A DNA stretch of 38,944 bases, taken from a virus. The notes beneath the pieces were generated by a model, which worked only from the letters and a program-made list of their open reading frames with translations, searched no databases and was not told the DNA's origin. Made by a program: the position numbers and the translations under genes. The stretch covers positions 1 to 38,944 of IMG/VR virus record IMGVR_UViG_3300025102_000090, one strand, 5' to 3'. Of the stretch, positions 8,803 to 16,958 are shown piece after piece (the stretch's first letter is position 1; every line of letters begins with the position of its first letter).

Positions 8803-11031
8803 TTATTTAATTAGCATGCTTTTATTGCCTTCATTTTTATATTTTGAAAACGAAAAATTAAGTTTTTTCGTTGTTCTTTCTTGTCTTGGTCTGTATAAAT
8901 GTTTTCTACAAGCCATTATGGCTAAACCGCTGCTTATAGATGCATCATGAGCTGTACGTTTTGATATATCAAACTTAGCCCAATCTTCTAATGTTCTTTG
9001 AAAATACATATTTCCGTAATTTTCACCTAAAATACCGACGTTTTCTTCTATATAAGATTCTATTGCAGCCGCGTGGGCTTGTCTTATATCCTCAGAAGTA
9101 TTAGGTATACCCCCTAGCTCAAATTCTGTTTTTGATAAATTGCCTATAAGTTTATCCGGGCGGTTCATAGAGTATCCTCTATAACCTCTCCTTTTAAAAT
9201 GATATAATAATCTTGGCTTATTATTTTCAGCTAGTATGGACATACCATAAAAAACGCAAGCCATTAAAACATCTTCAAAAAATATTTCAGCTGTTTGGGG
9301 CCTTGCAATGTATTCTAAAAAAAATTTACTTGAGGGGAAATCGGAGTTCATTGAAAATGTAGTAAGCCCATGCAACGCTCCATTTGAACCACGACCACCA
9401 ACTGTACCTGATATATCGTATGAGTCACATCCAAAATATCCGAAGCCTTCATTTCCCGGATATTTTATTCCCTTTTTTTCAACTACATTATTTCTTATAT
9501 GTTCTTTTGGAACCCAACTTAACAAAAATCTTCCGTTTCTATTTGGTGTCCAAATAACTTCAGTATCTTTAATTCCATTTTTCCAAGAAAAACTACCTTT
9601 AACGACATAGCCTTTCATTGCCATTTCTTCATTATAATCTATTTGTTCGTATATTTTAGTAAGATTAAATAATGAGTTTAAAGTTTCATCTCTAAAAGCG
9701 TGTTTTTCAGATCTTGGAAATTGTCTATAATATTCATTTAATGCGTCAGCGTCGTTTTTAAGACCTTCAACTTCATTTTCCCAATGCTCAATGACTCCCG
9801 TGGTAATGAGGCTTCCTTCAATTCCTTTAACCGGATTTTGTGGTGTATCGAACACAGGGTATCCATACACATCAATGAATCCTTCGTAGCCCCATTCCAT
9901 AGGTATGAACAAAGAGTATAGTCCACTTGCAGTCTGGCCATTTTTATTTCTTTCTGTAACATCTGAGTCATAATATAATTTTTTAAAATTATCACCCCCT
10001 TTATCTAAAGAATTTGAAGTTGACCCCATCAAGCATTTTCCAACTACTCTAGCTCCTAGCCTTAAGCAGGTTTTAGTTACTCGCCAGTTATTTAGTATAT
10101 TATCAGGTCTTTCCCATTTACCAGATTCGTCATGCACTAATAGTATTAGCTTTTCACCATCATAACTGTTATCACCAGTATTTTTCCAATCAATAGTTGT
10201 ATCAAGACCTTGACCTAAAAGTTCATCATCGGACTCTTTAAAAGAATTTCTTGTTAATCTTCTTGACGGAACCTTGTAGGATAACTCGGTTTTCGGCCTT
10301 TCCATTCCGTCCTGTATTGGTTTGAAAAAGAACGGATAGTTGGTCGATATTGGTACAACTTTATCGGTGAACATTTTTTTAGCGTCAGAACCGGTCTTGG
10401 ATAGTATGCCAAATCTCGAGTCTCTTGATGTTGTAGCCATGTTAACAGTTTCTGATGATGCCATGAAGCTAAACCCAGACCGTCTATTTTTGAGGTAGCA
10501 CATACCGTAACATCTGTAATCCGCTTTACACGCCTCCCAAAAATAATAAAATATCCTGTTAGCATGCCTGAACTCTGGGGCCCCCACGTCAATCTTTGTC
10601 CAGTTGAGATACATATAGTGCGATCCTGTAACATAACAGGGCTCACCGTTGCACATGAACCAGTAACCATCATTACGCCTATTAAATTCAGTATCAATAT
10701 AATTATAATACTGTTCTTTAGTTTGTTCTGGATGATTCTTAAACTCATGTACTGTTTTAATTTTGTTTAATGATTCAGGTCTATTCCTTCTAGTAAATAT
10801 TTGGTTTTCTTTTTTTAAATGATCACCATCTATTTTATCAGGAGTTTTAGGTATTGCTATCTTAAGACCTTGAATTTCATATATCTCACCTATTGTACCG
10901 TTTTTACTAATTACAACGCAGTCTAAATCAGCGTTATAACCATATTCGTATTTTTTATACTTGTTGTTTCTTTTTGTTTCTTTAGTATCTATGTGGTCTA
11001 CAATTATGTTATAGAGAGATTGTTTATACAT
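8803..11031 (-). CDS. terL: Terminase large subunit (742 aa)
   Basis: The DNA-packaging motor with ATPase and nuclease halves. A deviant Walker A-like stretch KNRRSGFSF is at 181-189, Walker B LILLVHDE at 295-302, and a coupling motif GSTSN at 336-340. In the nuclease half, FGCDSYD places an acidic residue at 536, an FFED stretch lies near 584-587, and AHDASIS gives D696, consistent with a metal site of RNase H type. An N-terminal extension of about 110 residues precedes the ATPase. The start at 11031 overlaps the preceding stop by one base. Bases of roughly 9770-10680 are richer in G+C than both ends of the gene and use codons such as TTC, ACC and CCG, unlike its neighbours. Identification is strong; motif residues are assigned by eye. 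Confidence 0.9.
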   Translation of the reverse strand: MYKQSLYNIIVDHIDTKETKRNNKYKKYEYGYNADLDCVVISKNGTIGEIYEIQGLKIAIPKTPDKIDGDHLKKENQIFTRRNRPESLNKIKTVHEFKNHPEQTKEQYYNYIDTEFNRRNDGYWFMCNGEPCYVTGSHYMYLNWTKIDVGAPEFRHANRIFYYFWEACKADYRCYGMCYLKNRRSGFSFMASSETVNMATTSRDSRFGILSKTGSDAKKMFTDKVVPISTNYPFFFKPIQDGMERPKTELSYKVPSRRLTRNSFKESDDELLGQGLDTTIDWKNTGDNSYDGEKLILLVHDESGKWERPDNILNNWRVTKTCLRLGARVVGKCLMGSTSNSLDKGGDNFKKLYYDSDVTERNKNGQTASGLYSLFIPMEWGYEGFIDVYGYPVFDTPQNPVKGIEGSLITTGVIEHWENEVEGLKNDADALNEYYRQFPRSEKHAFRDETLNSLFNLTKIYEQIDYNEEMAMKGYVVKGSFSWKNGIKDTEVIWTPNRNGRFLLSWVPKEHIRNNVVEKKGIKYPGNEGFGYFGCDSYDISGTVGGRGSNGALHGLTTFSMNSDFPSSKFFLEYIARPQTAEIFFEDVLMACVFYGMSILAENNKPRLLYHFKRRGYRGYSMNRPDKLIGNLSKTEFELGGIPNTSEDIRQAHAAAIESYIEENVGILGENYGNMYFQRTLEDWAKFDISKRTAHDASISSGLAIMACRKHLYRPRQERTTKKLNFSFSKYKNEGNKSMLIK

Positions 11032-11276
11032 TATTTTATTCTATCTTCTACGCCTAAAAATTTTACAGACTCTTTATTTTGCTTTTTGTTTTCCGAAAGC
11101 TCTTCTATTTTTTCTATAATTTTAAATGAGTCTTCTATTGCAACCCATTTTGCTTGTGCTGCTATTTTTGCTTTCTCAGGTTCTAATTCAACTAAATTTA
11201 TTTTTTGCCTTATAACTTTGTCAAGTTCAATTAAAGCAATTTCTGATGCTTCAATTACTTTTTTCCTTCGATCCAT
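11031..11276 (-). CDS. Small helical protein upstream of TerL (81 aa)
   Basis: Charged, fully helical protein rich in K, E, I and A, starting MDRRKKVIEASEIALIELDK. Its 5' end overlaps the gene upstream by 26 bases, and its stop overlaps the TerL start by one (TAATG), so it is likely translated as part of the same unit. Its place immediately before TerL invites the idea of a small terminase subunit, but it is short for that family and has no recognisable helix-turn-helix. It could also be a coiled-coil partner of the packaging machinery. Unknown function. Confidence 0.55.
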   Translation of the reverse strand: MDRRKKVIEASEIALIELDKVIRQKINLVELEPEKAKIAAQAKWVAIEDSFKIIEKIEELSENKKQNKESVKFLGVEDRIK

Positions 11277-11829
11277 ATTTTACTGTAACTTGATTTGATA
11301 AAACTCTATATAATTTTTGATTGTCTACATTAAATTCGTATTCTGAATCAGGTGTAAATCCCACTACGTCTCCTACGGACAATCCTAACGAGTTCAAATA
11401 CTTGTTGCTATACACAAGCTCACCTAATAGTTTTTGCTCCCCTAAAACACTCCATTTTGAATCATCTTTAATAGGTTTTACAAAACAATATTCGTCTAAG
11501 CATTTCCATTCTACATTTCTTTTATAAGCATATATTTGATCTGGAGCAACCATATAGTCATTTTCCTGTATAAGGCTGGACGAATCTTTTTCTTTCCCAC
11601 GTATATCAATCCATCTTCTAAAAACATTATGATGCAGTATTACGCTATCGCCAGGTTTAATAGGAGTTTTAAACATAGCCGGAATTGCTTTAACTAGACC
11701 CATACGGTTAGTATACATATAGTCTCTTTCAGAAATTTCAGTATTAAGTATTAATTCTTTGCCTTCTATTTCTTTAGAGTTGTTATATCTTTTATTTGAT
11801 TCAATAATAAAATTAAAAACTGACCTCAT
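11251..11829 (-). CDS. Tandem cpn10 (GroES)-like protein (192 aa)
   Basis: Two successive segments each match the layout of a GroES barrel by eye. Segment 1 has GLVKAIP (44-50), IKPGDSVILHH (57-67) and DYMVAPDQIYAY (91-102). Segment 2 has YCFVKPI (114-120), GELVYS (136-141), SVGDVVGFTP (151-160) and LYRVLSNQVTVKY (173-185). In GroES the equivalents are the GEVLAVG strand, VKVGDIVIF and the final VLIMSESDILAIV strand. Single GroES proteins are about 95 residues; this is twice that, like the plastid Cpn20 arrangement. It lies two genes before TerL, 19 kb from the phage groEL-groES pair. TAATG coupling is present at its start. Neither half has a clear mobile-loop GGIVL. The cpn10 fold is my inference; a conserved virion or assembly beta protein is the alternative. 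Confidence 0.6.
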   Translation of the reverse strand: MRSVFNFIIESNKRYNNSKEIEGKELILNTEISERDYMYTNRMGLVKAIPAMFKTPIKPGDSVILHHNVFRRWIDIRGKEKDSSSLIQENDYMVAPDQIYAYKRNVEWKCLDEYCFVKPIKDDSKWSVLGEQKLLGELVYSNKYLNSLGLSVGDVVGFTPDSEYEFNVDNQKLYRVLSNQVTVKYGSKEKSN

Positions 11830-12047
11830 TAATAGTCCAAATTAAATTCAACAGACACTGCCATGTTTTTATTAAAATGTTTCCATGGAAGTATTTCATC
11901 ATTTTTTTTAATAAATATTTTATAAGCGCCCTCTTCTTCTAGTATGTCAGATATTGTATGACCACCGTAAACTTCTTGACCAACAGAATAATGCATTGCT
12001 TCATTCTTATAATCTTGGCCAATTGATATTTTTCTAATTAATTTCAT
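11829..12047 (-). CDS. Small protein of unknown function (72 aa)
   Basis: I place the start at the ATG at 12047 (MKLIRKISIGQDYKNEAMHY), one base after the stop of the M15 peptidase gene. An in-frame ATG at 12092 would add 15 residues inside the peptidase gene and is less likely. The protein is small and mixed beta/alpha, with GQEVYGGHTISDILEEEG and a C-terminal beta-like VSVEFNLDY. It sits between lysis genes and the tandem cpn10-like gene, and its stop overlaps the next start by one base. No family recognised. Confidence 0.6.
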   Translation of the reverse strand: MKLIRKISIGQDYKNEAMHYSVGQEVYGGHTISDILEEEGAYKIFIKKNDEILPWKHFNKNMAVSVEFNLDY

Positions 12048-12048
12048 T

Positions 12049-12393
12049 TTAATATGTCCAAATTGTTGTATCAGGCGCACCGGAATAGCCAATACCTAGA
12101 TGCATAAATCCTCTTTTTCTGCTAATACCTATTCTAGTAAACCCAACTTCAATTGCTGCTTTTACTAATCTAAATGTTTTTTCGCCTCCCACACTTTCAA
12201 TATCTACAGCCGCACCATACGCGTGCTCGCCTGGTTGTTTTTTTGCAGCCTCTATAGGGTGCTCAGGGCTTCTGTAGTCAGATGTGATTTTTATAGGATA
12301 CCCATATACTTCTCTTAATTCATCTAACATTGAAAGAAGTTTTTCATCCATCATTTCAAAACCGTTAAACTCAGACTCTTCAAAGTATTTCAT
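12049..12393 (-). CDS. M15-family peptidoglycan peptidase, likely endolysin (114 aa)
   Basis: Resembles the short D-Ala-D-Ala carboxypeptidase-like peptidases of family M15 (Peptidase_M15_3 type) used by phages as lysins. The expected motifs are visible: SDYRSPEH near 38-45, EHAYGAAVDI giving zinc ligands H57 and D64, and FMHLGIG giving H98. The length of 114 residues fits the minimal catalytic domain with no separate wall-binding domain. There is no signal peptide, so it would need the holin encoded just upstream. Its ATG overlaps the stop of the small membrane-protein gene (ATGA). Its substrate would be peptide cross-links in the cell wall. Confidence 0.85.
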   Translation of the reverse strand: MKYFEESEFNGFEMMDEKLLSMLDELREVYGYPIKITSDYRSPEHPIEAAKKQPGEHAYGAAVDIESVGGEKTFRLVKAAIEVGFTRIGISRKRGFMHLGIGYSGAPDTTIWTY

Positions 12394-12548
12394 TTTTTAT
12401 TTCTATCTTTTAATTTCATATAAATATTCATCCCAGTGTATATTATTGTCATAACCAATACTATGGTTTGCAAAGTGGGGTTGATGTTCGGCAGTGCTGA
12501 AAATGCAACTGCTCCGACGTTTATGCCGTAAATTTTTAAGTCGTTCAT
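12390..12548 (-). CDS. Small membrane protein in the lysis cassette (52 aa)
   Basis: ORF starting MNDLKIYGINVGAVAFSALP, with a strong membrane segment at about 25-44 (TLQTIVLVMTIIYTGMNIY) and a weaker hydrophobic patch at 7-20. It ends in a basic tail, KLKDRNKK. The start overlaps the holin stop by one base (TAATG), and the stop overlaps the M15 peptidase start (ATGA), so it is tightly packed between two lysis genes. Such small membrane proteins could be a second holin, antiholin or pinholin-like factor. It is not a spanin, because it lacks a periplasmic coiled coil. Confidence 0.75.
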   Translation of the reverse strand: MNDLKIYGINVGAVAFSALPNINPTLQTIVLVMTIIYTGMNIYMKLKDRNKK

Positions 12549-12961
12549 TATTTGTGTTTACTGTTTCCAAAAACTTTTTCTACCCCTCGTGAACCAAAAT
12601 AGCCGCCAATAACAATAGTAAGTAAGCCTGTAATTGAATCTAATGGATAACCCATATACCACCCAGCTACATAACTTACTGTTAAAAATACCAATGTTAA
12701 CGGCCTAACGTTAGCTGCAAGCCATGACCCTGAAGTTGCATCTGCAACCCAGCGCCTTGTTGTGCCGTCTATTTCAGCTCTCTCAATATCTAATTTTTTA
12801 AGTGCAATTTTTTTATCGGCTTCTGACATATCAGATCCGCCGATTATAGCCTGTATAACAGACCCAACAGGTGTATCACCCGCTATTGCGCCAACGACGT
12901 TAGGAATTTTTTCTAATAAGAACTTCCCAACGCCGGTATCTTTAAAACGTTTTTTAGCCAT
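12548..12961 (-). CDS. Holin of the 3TM type (137 aa)
   Basis: Matches the layout of the holin family found in gene-transfer agents and marine phages (GTA-type 3TM holin). It has a hydrophobic N-terminal region about 18-41, a charged linker (SEADKKIALKKLDIERAEID), the characteristic RRWVADATSGSWLAANVRPL block at 69-88, then membrane helices near 86-103 and 108-125 and a short basic C-terminus. It lies directly before a small membrane protein and an M15 lysin, completing a lysis cassette. Its expected role is to permeabilise the inner membrane at the timed end of infection. Confidence 0.85.
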   Translation of the reverse strand: MAKKRFKDTGVGKFLLEKIPNVVGAIAGDTPVGSVIQAIIGGSDMSEADKKIALKKLDIERAEIDGTTRRWVADATSGSWLAANVRPLTLVFLTVSYVAGWYMGYPLDSITGLLTIVIGGYFGSRGVEKVFGNSKHK

Positions 12962-12969
12962 ATTTAATT

Positions 12970-15900
12970 TTATTTAAATGCCATATATAAATAAGTGCCA
13001 CCTGAAGCATTATACCAAGAACCAGTGCTATTTAAAGTAAATTTATTTGTTCCTAATACAATGTTAGTGGTAGAAGTGTCTTCTGCATTTGCAACGTGGG
13101 CATATAATTCCTTAGAGCCTCTCTGATTATCAACAATTACCCACCCTGTCGCGGCATTGATTCTTTTAATCATAACAAAACTAGGGCTAAAATCTAAAGC
13201 AACCTCCTTACCAGATGCCCCTGAACCGCTATAACTCCCAATTTTACTAAATCCAGAAACTGAGCGCCAACAGTAGGCGATATAGTTACTTGCACTACTA
13301 TTAACACCCTCTACACCTGCTGTTGTTCCGTTTACAAACCCAAAAGTATTAGAGTCAACATTTCTTAAACCTCCATCAGTTGCTGCGCTTGCCTGTGCAT
13401 TTGTTAAATTTAAATACAGCCAATTACCTGAAGTTAAATCCTTATGCCAAACCCTCCAGTTATTAGTGCCATCTGTAAGGTCTTTTAAAACAATCATCTC
13501 TGCATTAGTCAACCCATGGCCCACAGTAGCCGAAGAACTATTATTTCCTGTATATTTTACAATACTAAATCCAGCATCTTGGTTAGCACTTACCGCACTT
13601 TTGATTGTTCCATTGGTATTCCTGGTTAAATGACCAGGGTTGTTAAATGTTACATTTGTAGGAGTTCCTGAATATGTATTTCCAACGTCTCCAGCGCCAA
13701 CACCTAAAGGATATGTAGCAATACAAGATGTATCTCCCAACACTTGTAAGGTGTTTATAGTGCTAGACGTTTCGTTATAAAGACTCGTAACTTCTGAGGA
13801 GCTAATTCCCCTATTAAATACGCGTACTTGGTCATATAGCCCTCCTCCATAGTTTGTAAGATAATGACCTACTGTTAAATTGCTTTTCCCACTAATTGCT
13901 GTTGTAGAAGATATGGTGTTAAAAAGGCTTCCATCAACATAAACAAGTTTTTGTGTAGAAGTAGATACAAATACAAAATGATGCCAAGTATTATCTCTCC
14001 ATTCAGATGGTGTTGATGCAGACATTCTTGCTGTGGAATTATTGCCAAAATCAAAATAGTAATTCCCATTTTGGTGTAAAGCAAATCGTATAATATTTGT
14101 AGCCGCAGTTGAAGTGGGGTCAGATCCAAAAAACGGAAAATTATTTACATTATCTATTTTAACCCAAATTGAAAATGAATAAGTATTTGTAAACCCACTT
14201 AGAACATTAGGCAAGTCTATTTTACTATTACTCCCATTAAAACTAGCTGATCTATTTAATAAACCACCACCTTTCCAATTCCAAGCTACATAATCTACAT
14301 TTGATTTATTGTTAACTGCCCAAGGGTGATTAGAATTACCACCTTGCCCAAGAAAAACGCCATTTACGTCATATAAACTTACATAGCCATAATTGGAAAT
14401 TGAAGATGGTATTCGTTCTTCTGAACTAAGGTTTGAACTAATATAGTTTTCGCCATCTCCTCTTAAAACGTCAAATAACCCATTATCATAATTCGCAACT
14501 GTTCTAGCTTTAAACCAAGTTAAACTAGGCTCAAATCCTACACTAGAAATATATCTTGTAGCACCATTTCCTTTATACAACACCGCTTTAAAGTTAGATG
14601 TATCTACTTCAGGTTTTTCGTTGTAAAGTTGGGTTACTTGGCTAGAATCTAGGGCAGTTGAAAATATGCGTACTTGGTCAATTTTGCCATCAAAAGGTGC
14701 TGGAGTAGAAGCTTTGGCTGAATTTCCAAGCATAAAGTTTTGACCGCTACTAAACGTTGTAACACTTGTTGTAGATGTACCTAAACTAGTGCCATCTAAA
14801 TAAACTTCATAAACACCGCTACCTAATGCTACTGCTATATGGTGCCAAGTTTTTGCAGTTACGTCTCCTGCTGTTCCAAAAAACTGTTGACTAAAACCAT
14901 CAATAGATATTCTTAATCTACCATCGCTTGTTGTTTGCCAATACATATCAGCAGATGTAGAGTTCCAATTAGCAAAAAACATTCCTGAATCTAAAGAGTC
15001 TTCATTTATCCACATTGAAACAGAAAATGGGCTTGATATAGAGGATATTCCTGTATCTATTTTACTATTACTCCCATTAAACACCGCAGCTTGACCGAAG
15101 CGTCCAAACCTGTACTCTATATTTGTATCTGTTCCGCTGTAATCATACTTTACGTTACTATCTCCAACGCCACTATAGTTGCCGGATATATCTACGCCAT
15201 CTCCATCTAATTTATATGTTGCTATTGCTGTTTTACCAGTTGGAAATGATAATGAATTAGCTGTACTTACTGTTTCGTTGTTATATAAATTAGCAACATC
15301 TGTAGCTGTTAATACTACATTATATACTCTGACTTGGTCTATTGTTCCGCTAAAATATTCCACTGGGTAATTAGGCATTGATCCTATTACACATTTTTGA
15401 TAACCGCTATAGGAATAAGAACCCATAGAATTTGAGTCAGTAGCAACAGAACTCCCATTCACATATACCGTAGAGCCGCTGTTATTTCTTGTCACAACAA
15501 TATGATACCAAATATTTGCTGTTGATAAAGTAAAATATACTTCATTACTTGACTCATTTCTATAATGAAAAGATGTTGTTTGGTCAGGTCTTTTACCTAA
15601 AGTAAAAGTCGGTCCACCGCTAAAATAACTTCCAAATACAATATGCCACTTAGATGCAGTTAAATCTTGAGGTTTCATCCAAAGAGATACAGAATGTGCT
15701 GTTGAACTTAATTGTAAAGTTGAATTCTCAATACCGGTTGAATTTCCAACAATCGTAGCCCCTTGATTAAATTTGCCTGTTGCGTTTGGACCTAAAGCTT
15801 TACTATTATTATCTAATTTATAATATGCTAAATTTGCTACAGGATAATCTATATTAGTTGTTGTAGCTTCAAGAGAATAAAATTTTTCATTATACAAGGT

Positions 15901-16599
15901 GGCTAATTCACTAGATTGTATTTCTCTGTTAAATACTCTTAAATGATCCAAATCACCTTTAAAGTGATGATTGCCATTATAAGCATAATGCCCTACGGTA
16001 ATTCTATTAACCGCTGAATTTTGTAAAGATAATGAAGTTCTAGTCTGTGTAGCAATAGGGGTTGAGTTACCATCATAATAATACTTCACGGTAGTCCCCG
16101 AATAAGTCATAAGTACATGGTGCCATACATTATCAGTAACTATTTGTCCTGTAGAAAGTGATCCTTCTGGAAAATAGCCATAAAGAACTCTATTATAAGA
16201 ACCGCCATCATCTCCTACAGCTATGCCAAACGCATCGCCGTTACTAACACCGCTCATGTCTCCAATATTAACCATATGCCCATAATCAGAAACAGAGGCA
16301 GAATCATCCCATTTAAACCAAAAAGAAATACTTACAGATGTTAATCCCTGTAAGTCGCTAACTGGGTAAGCCCTAGCAGATGTATTATAACCATCAAATC
16401 TAGCACCTAAATTGAGCCCTCCAGATACGCCATGATCAGGGCTTCCAAAAACACCCATATCATTATCATTACCACTGCTATCGGAAAAATCATAATCCAT
16501 AGTGTATAATCCTATACAACTATTGTCTCCAAATATATCTTCTTTATAAATATAGTTAGGTCCCGCAAAAAACCCTGAGTTGAACCCTTGTCCAAACAT
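12970..16599 (-). CDS. Large lectin-like tail adhesin with four LamG units (1209 aa)
   Basis: Four repeats of a concanavalin A/LamG-like fold lie at about 30-238, 255-441, 458-661 and 780-942. Each contains a VSISFWFKWD-like strand, a W(H/Y)H(I/V/F) motif and an ending of the type DQVRVFNRxxSSSEVTxLYNE. A module at about 669-779 and the C-terminal 200 residues (1010-1209) share the patterns (N/D)Y(I/V)A(Y/W)xW and NASGGTYLYMAF, seen from memory in many marine phage tail proteins. LamG folds commonly bind sugars, so host-surface glycan binding is the likely role. Units 3 and 4 share a 26-base identical DNA stretch, suggesting recent duplication or recombination. It is the last gene of the adhesin locus, next to lysis genes. 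Confidence 0.85.
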   Translation of the reverse strand: MFGQGFNSGFFAGPNYIYKEDIFGDNSCIGLYTMDYDFSDSSGNDNDMGVFGSPDHGVSGGLNLGARFDGYNTSARAYPVSDLQGLTSVSISFWFKWDDSASVSDYGHMVNIGDMSGVSNGDAFGIAVGDDGGSYNRVLYGYFPEGSLSTGQIVTDNVWHHVLMTYSGTTVKYYYDGNSTPIATQTRTSLSLQNSAVNRITVGHYAYNGNHHFKGDLDHLRVFNREIQSSELATLYNEKFYSLEATTTNIDYPVANLAYYKLDNNSKALGPNATGKFNQGATIVGNSTGIENSTLQLSSTAHSVSLWMKPQDLTASKWHIVFGSYFSGGPTFTLGKRPDQTTSFHYRNESSNEVYFTLSTANIWYHIVVTRNNSGSTVYVNGSSVATDSNSMGSYSYSGYQKCVIGSMPNYPVEYFSGTIDQVRVYNVVLTATDVANLYNNETVSTANSLSFPTGKTAIATYKLDGDGVDISGNYSGVGDSNVKYDYSGTDTNIEYRFGRFGQAAVFNGSNSKIDTGISSISSPFSVSMWINEDSLDSGMFFANWNSTSADMYWQTTSDGRLRISIDGFSQQFFGTAGDVTAKTWHHIAVALGSGVYEVYLDGTSLGTSTTSVTTFSSGQNFMLGNSAKASTPAPFDGKIDQVRIFSTALDSSQVTQLYNEKPEVDTSNFKAVLYKGNGATRYISSVGFEPSLTWFKARTVANYDNGLFDVLRGDGENYISSNLSSEERIPSSISNYGYVSLYDVNGVFLGQGGNSNHPWAVNNKSNVDYVAWNWKGGGLLNRSASFNGSNSKIDLPNVLSGFTNTYSFSIWVKIDNVNNFPFFGSDPTSTAATNIIRFALHQNGNYYFDFGNNSTARMSASTPSEWRDNTWHHFVFVSTSTQKLVYVDGSLFNTISSTTAISGKSNLTVGHYLTNYGGGLYDQVRVFNRGISSSEVTSLYNETSSTINTLQVLGDTSCIATYPLGVGAGDVGNTYSGTPTNVTFNNPGHLTRNTNGTIKSAVSANQDAGFSIVKYTGNNSSSATVGHGLTNAEMIVLKDLTDGTNNWRVWHKDLTSGNWLYLNLTNAQASAATDGGLRNVDSNTFGFVNGTTAGVEGVNSSASNYIAYCWRSVSGFSKIGSYSGSGASGKEVALDFSPSFVMIKRINAATGWVIVDNQRGSKELYAHVANAEDTSTTNIVLGTNKFTLNSTGSWYNASGGTYLYMAFK
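14216..14241. repeat. 26-base direct repeat inside the LamG adhesin, copy 1
   Basis: Identical to 15056-15081, exactly 840 bases (280 codons) away and in the same frame. It encodes the FNGSNSKID turn at the start of LamG units 3 and 4. Exact identity at third codon positions points to recent duplication or gene conversion between lectin units. Confidence 0.85.
15056..15081. repeat. 26-base direct repeat inside the LamG adhesin, copy 2
   Basis: Second copy of the repeat at 14216-14241, in LamG unit 3. Homologous recombination between the copies would remove or duplicate 280 codons, corresponding to one lectin unit plus the intervening module, without breaking the frame. Confidence 0.85.
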
Positions 16600-16600
16600 A

Positions 16601-16957
16601 TTATTCTGGTTGTACTATAGTGTACCAAAACTCAGTAGCTGATACACATAGTATTTGAATTAAATTTTTAGTCCCTGAGGTGTCGTCATAACTACCTGAA
16701 GTTTTATTAAAAGTTCCCGAACCTCCGCCTACAGTCCAAGTGTCTGCTGTATATGAACCGCCGGCTCCTGTAACTAATATTACTTTTGTTATTCCTACAA
16801 CAGGATTTTGTATGTTAAATGTTGTATTTGCATTAGGTGTTAAAGTAAACACTTCTGCGTTTTTAAAGTTAACATTAACTGTTGTGCCTGCTGTAAGCGT
16901 ATCTGTTGTGTTAAATTCATCGGCTAATATATCCGACGTTATTTTTGTTAATGCCAT
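16601..16957 (-). CDS. Small beta-module tail protein, paralogue A (118 aa)
   Basis: Starts MALTKITSDILADEFNTTDT and is all-beta, with TTVNVNFKNAEVFTLTPNAN, GSYDDTSGTKNLIQILCV and EFWYTIV. It is a clear paralogue of the proteins at 17799-18155 and 35098-35475. The same fold pattern (a TLTL/NI strand, a GD/GI turn, a hydrophobic LIQI strand and a final aromatic W-Y-I strand) recurs at the C-termini of the long fibres at 19942 and 27442. It sits in the adhesin locus one base before the LamG gene. Probable role: tail-tip, fibre-cap or trimerisation module. No enzyme motif. Confidence 0.7.
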   Translation of the reverse strand: MALTKITSDILADEFNTTDTLTAGTTVNVNFKNAEVFTLTPNANTTFNIQNPVVGITKVILVTGAGGSYTADTWTVGGGSGTFNKTSGSYDDTSGTKNLIQILCVSATEFWYTIVQPE

Positions 16958-16958
16958 A

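Noticed and set aside
10254-10748. 164-codon minus-strand ORF inside the terminase
   Set aside because: It is in another frame of the TerL gene, in the GC-richer patch where stops are rarer; TerL motifs are intact in the main frame.
11829-12092. Longer 87-aa start for the small gene after the M15 peptidase
   Set aside because: The extra 15 residues lie within the peptidase gene; the ATG at 12047 sits one base after the peptidase stop, matching the packing style.
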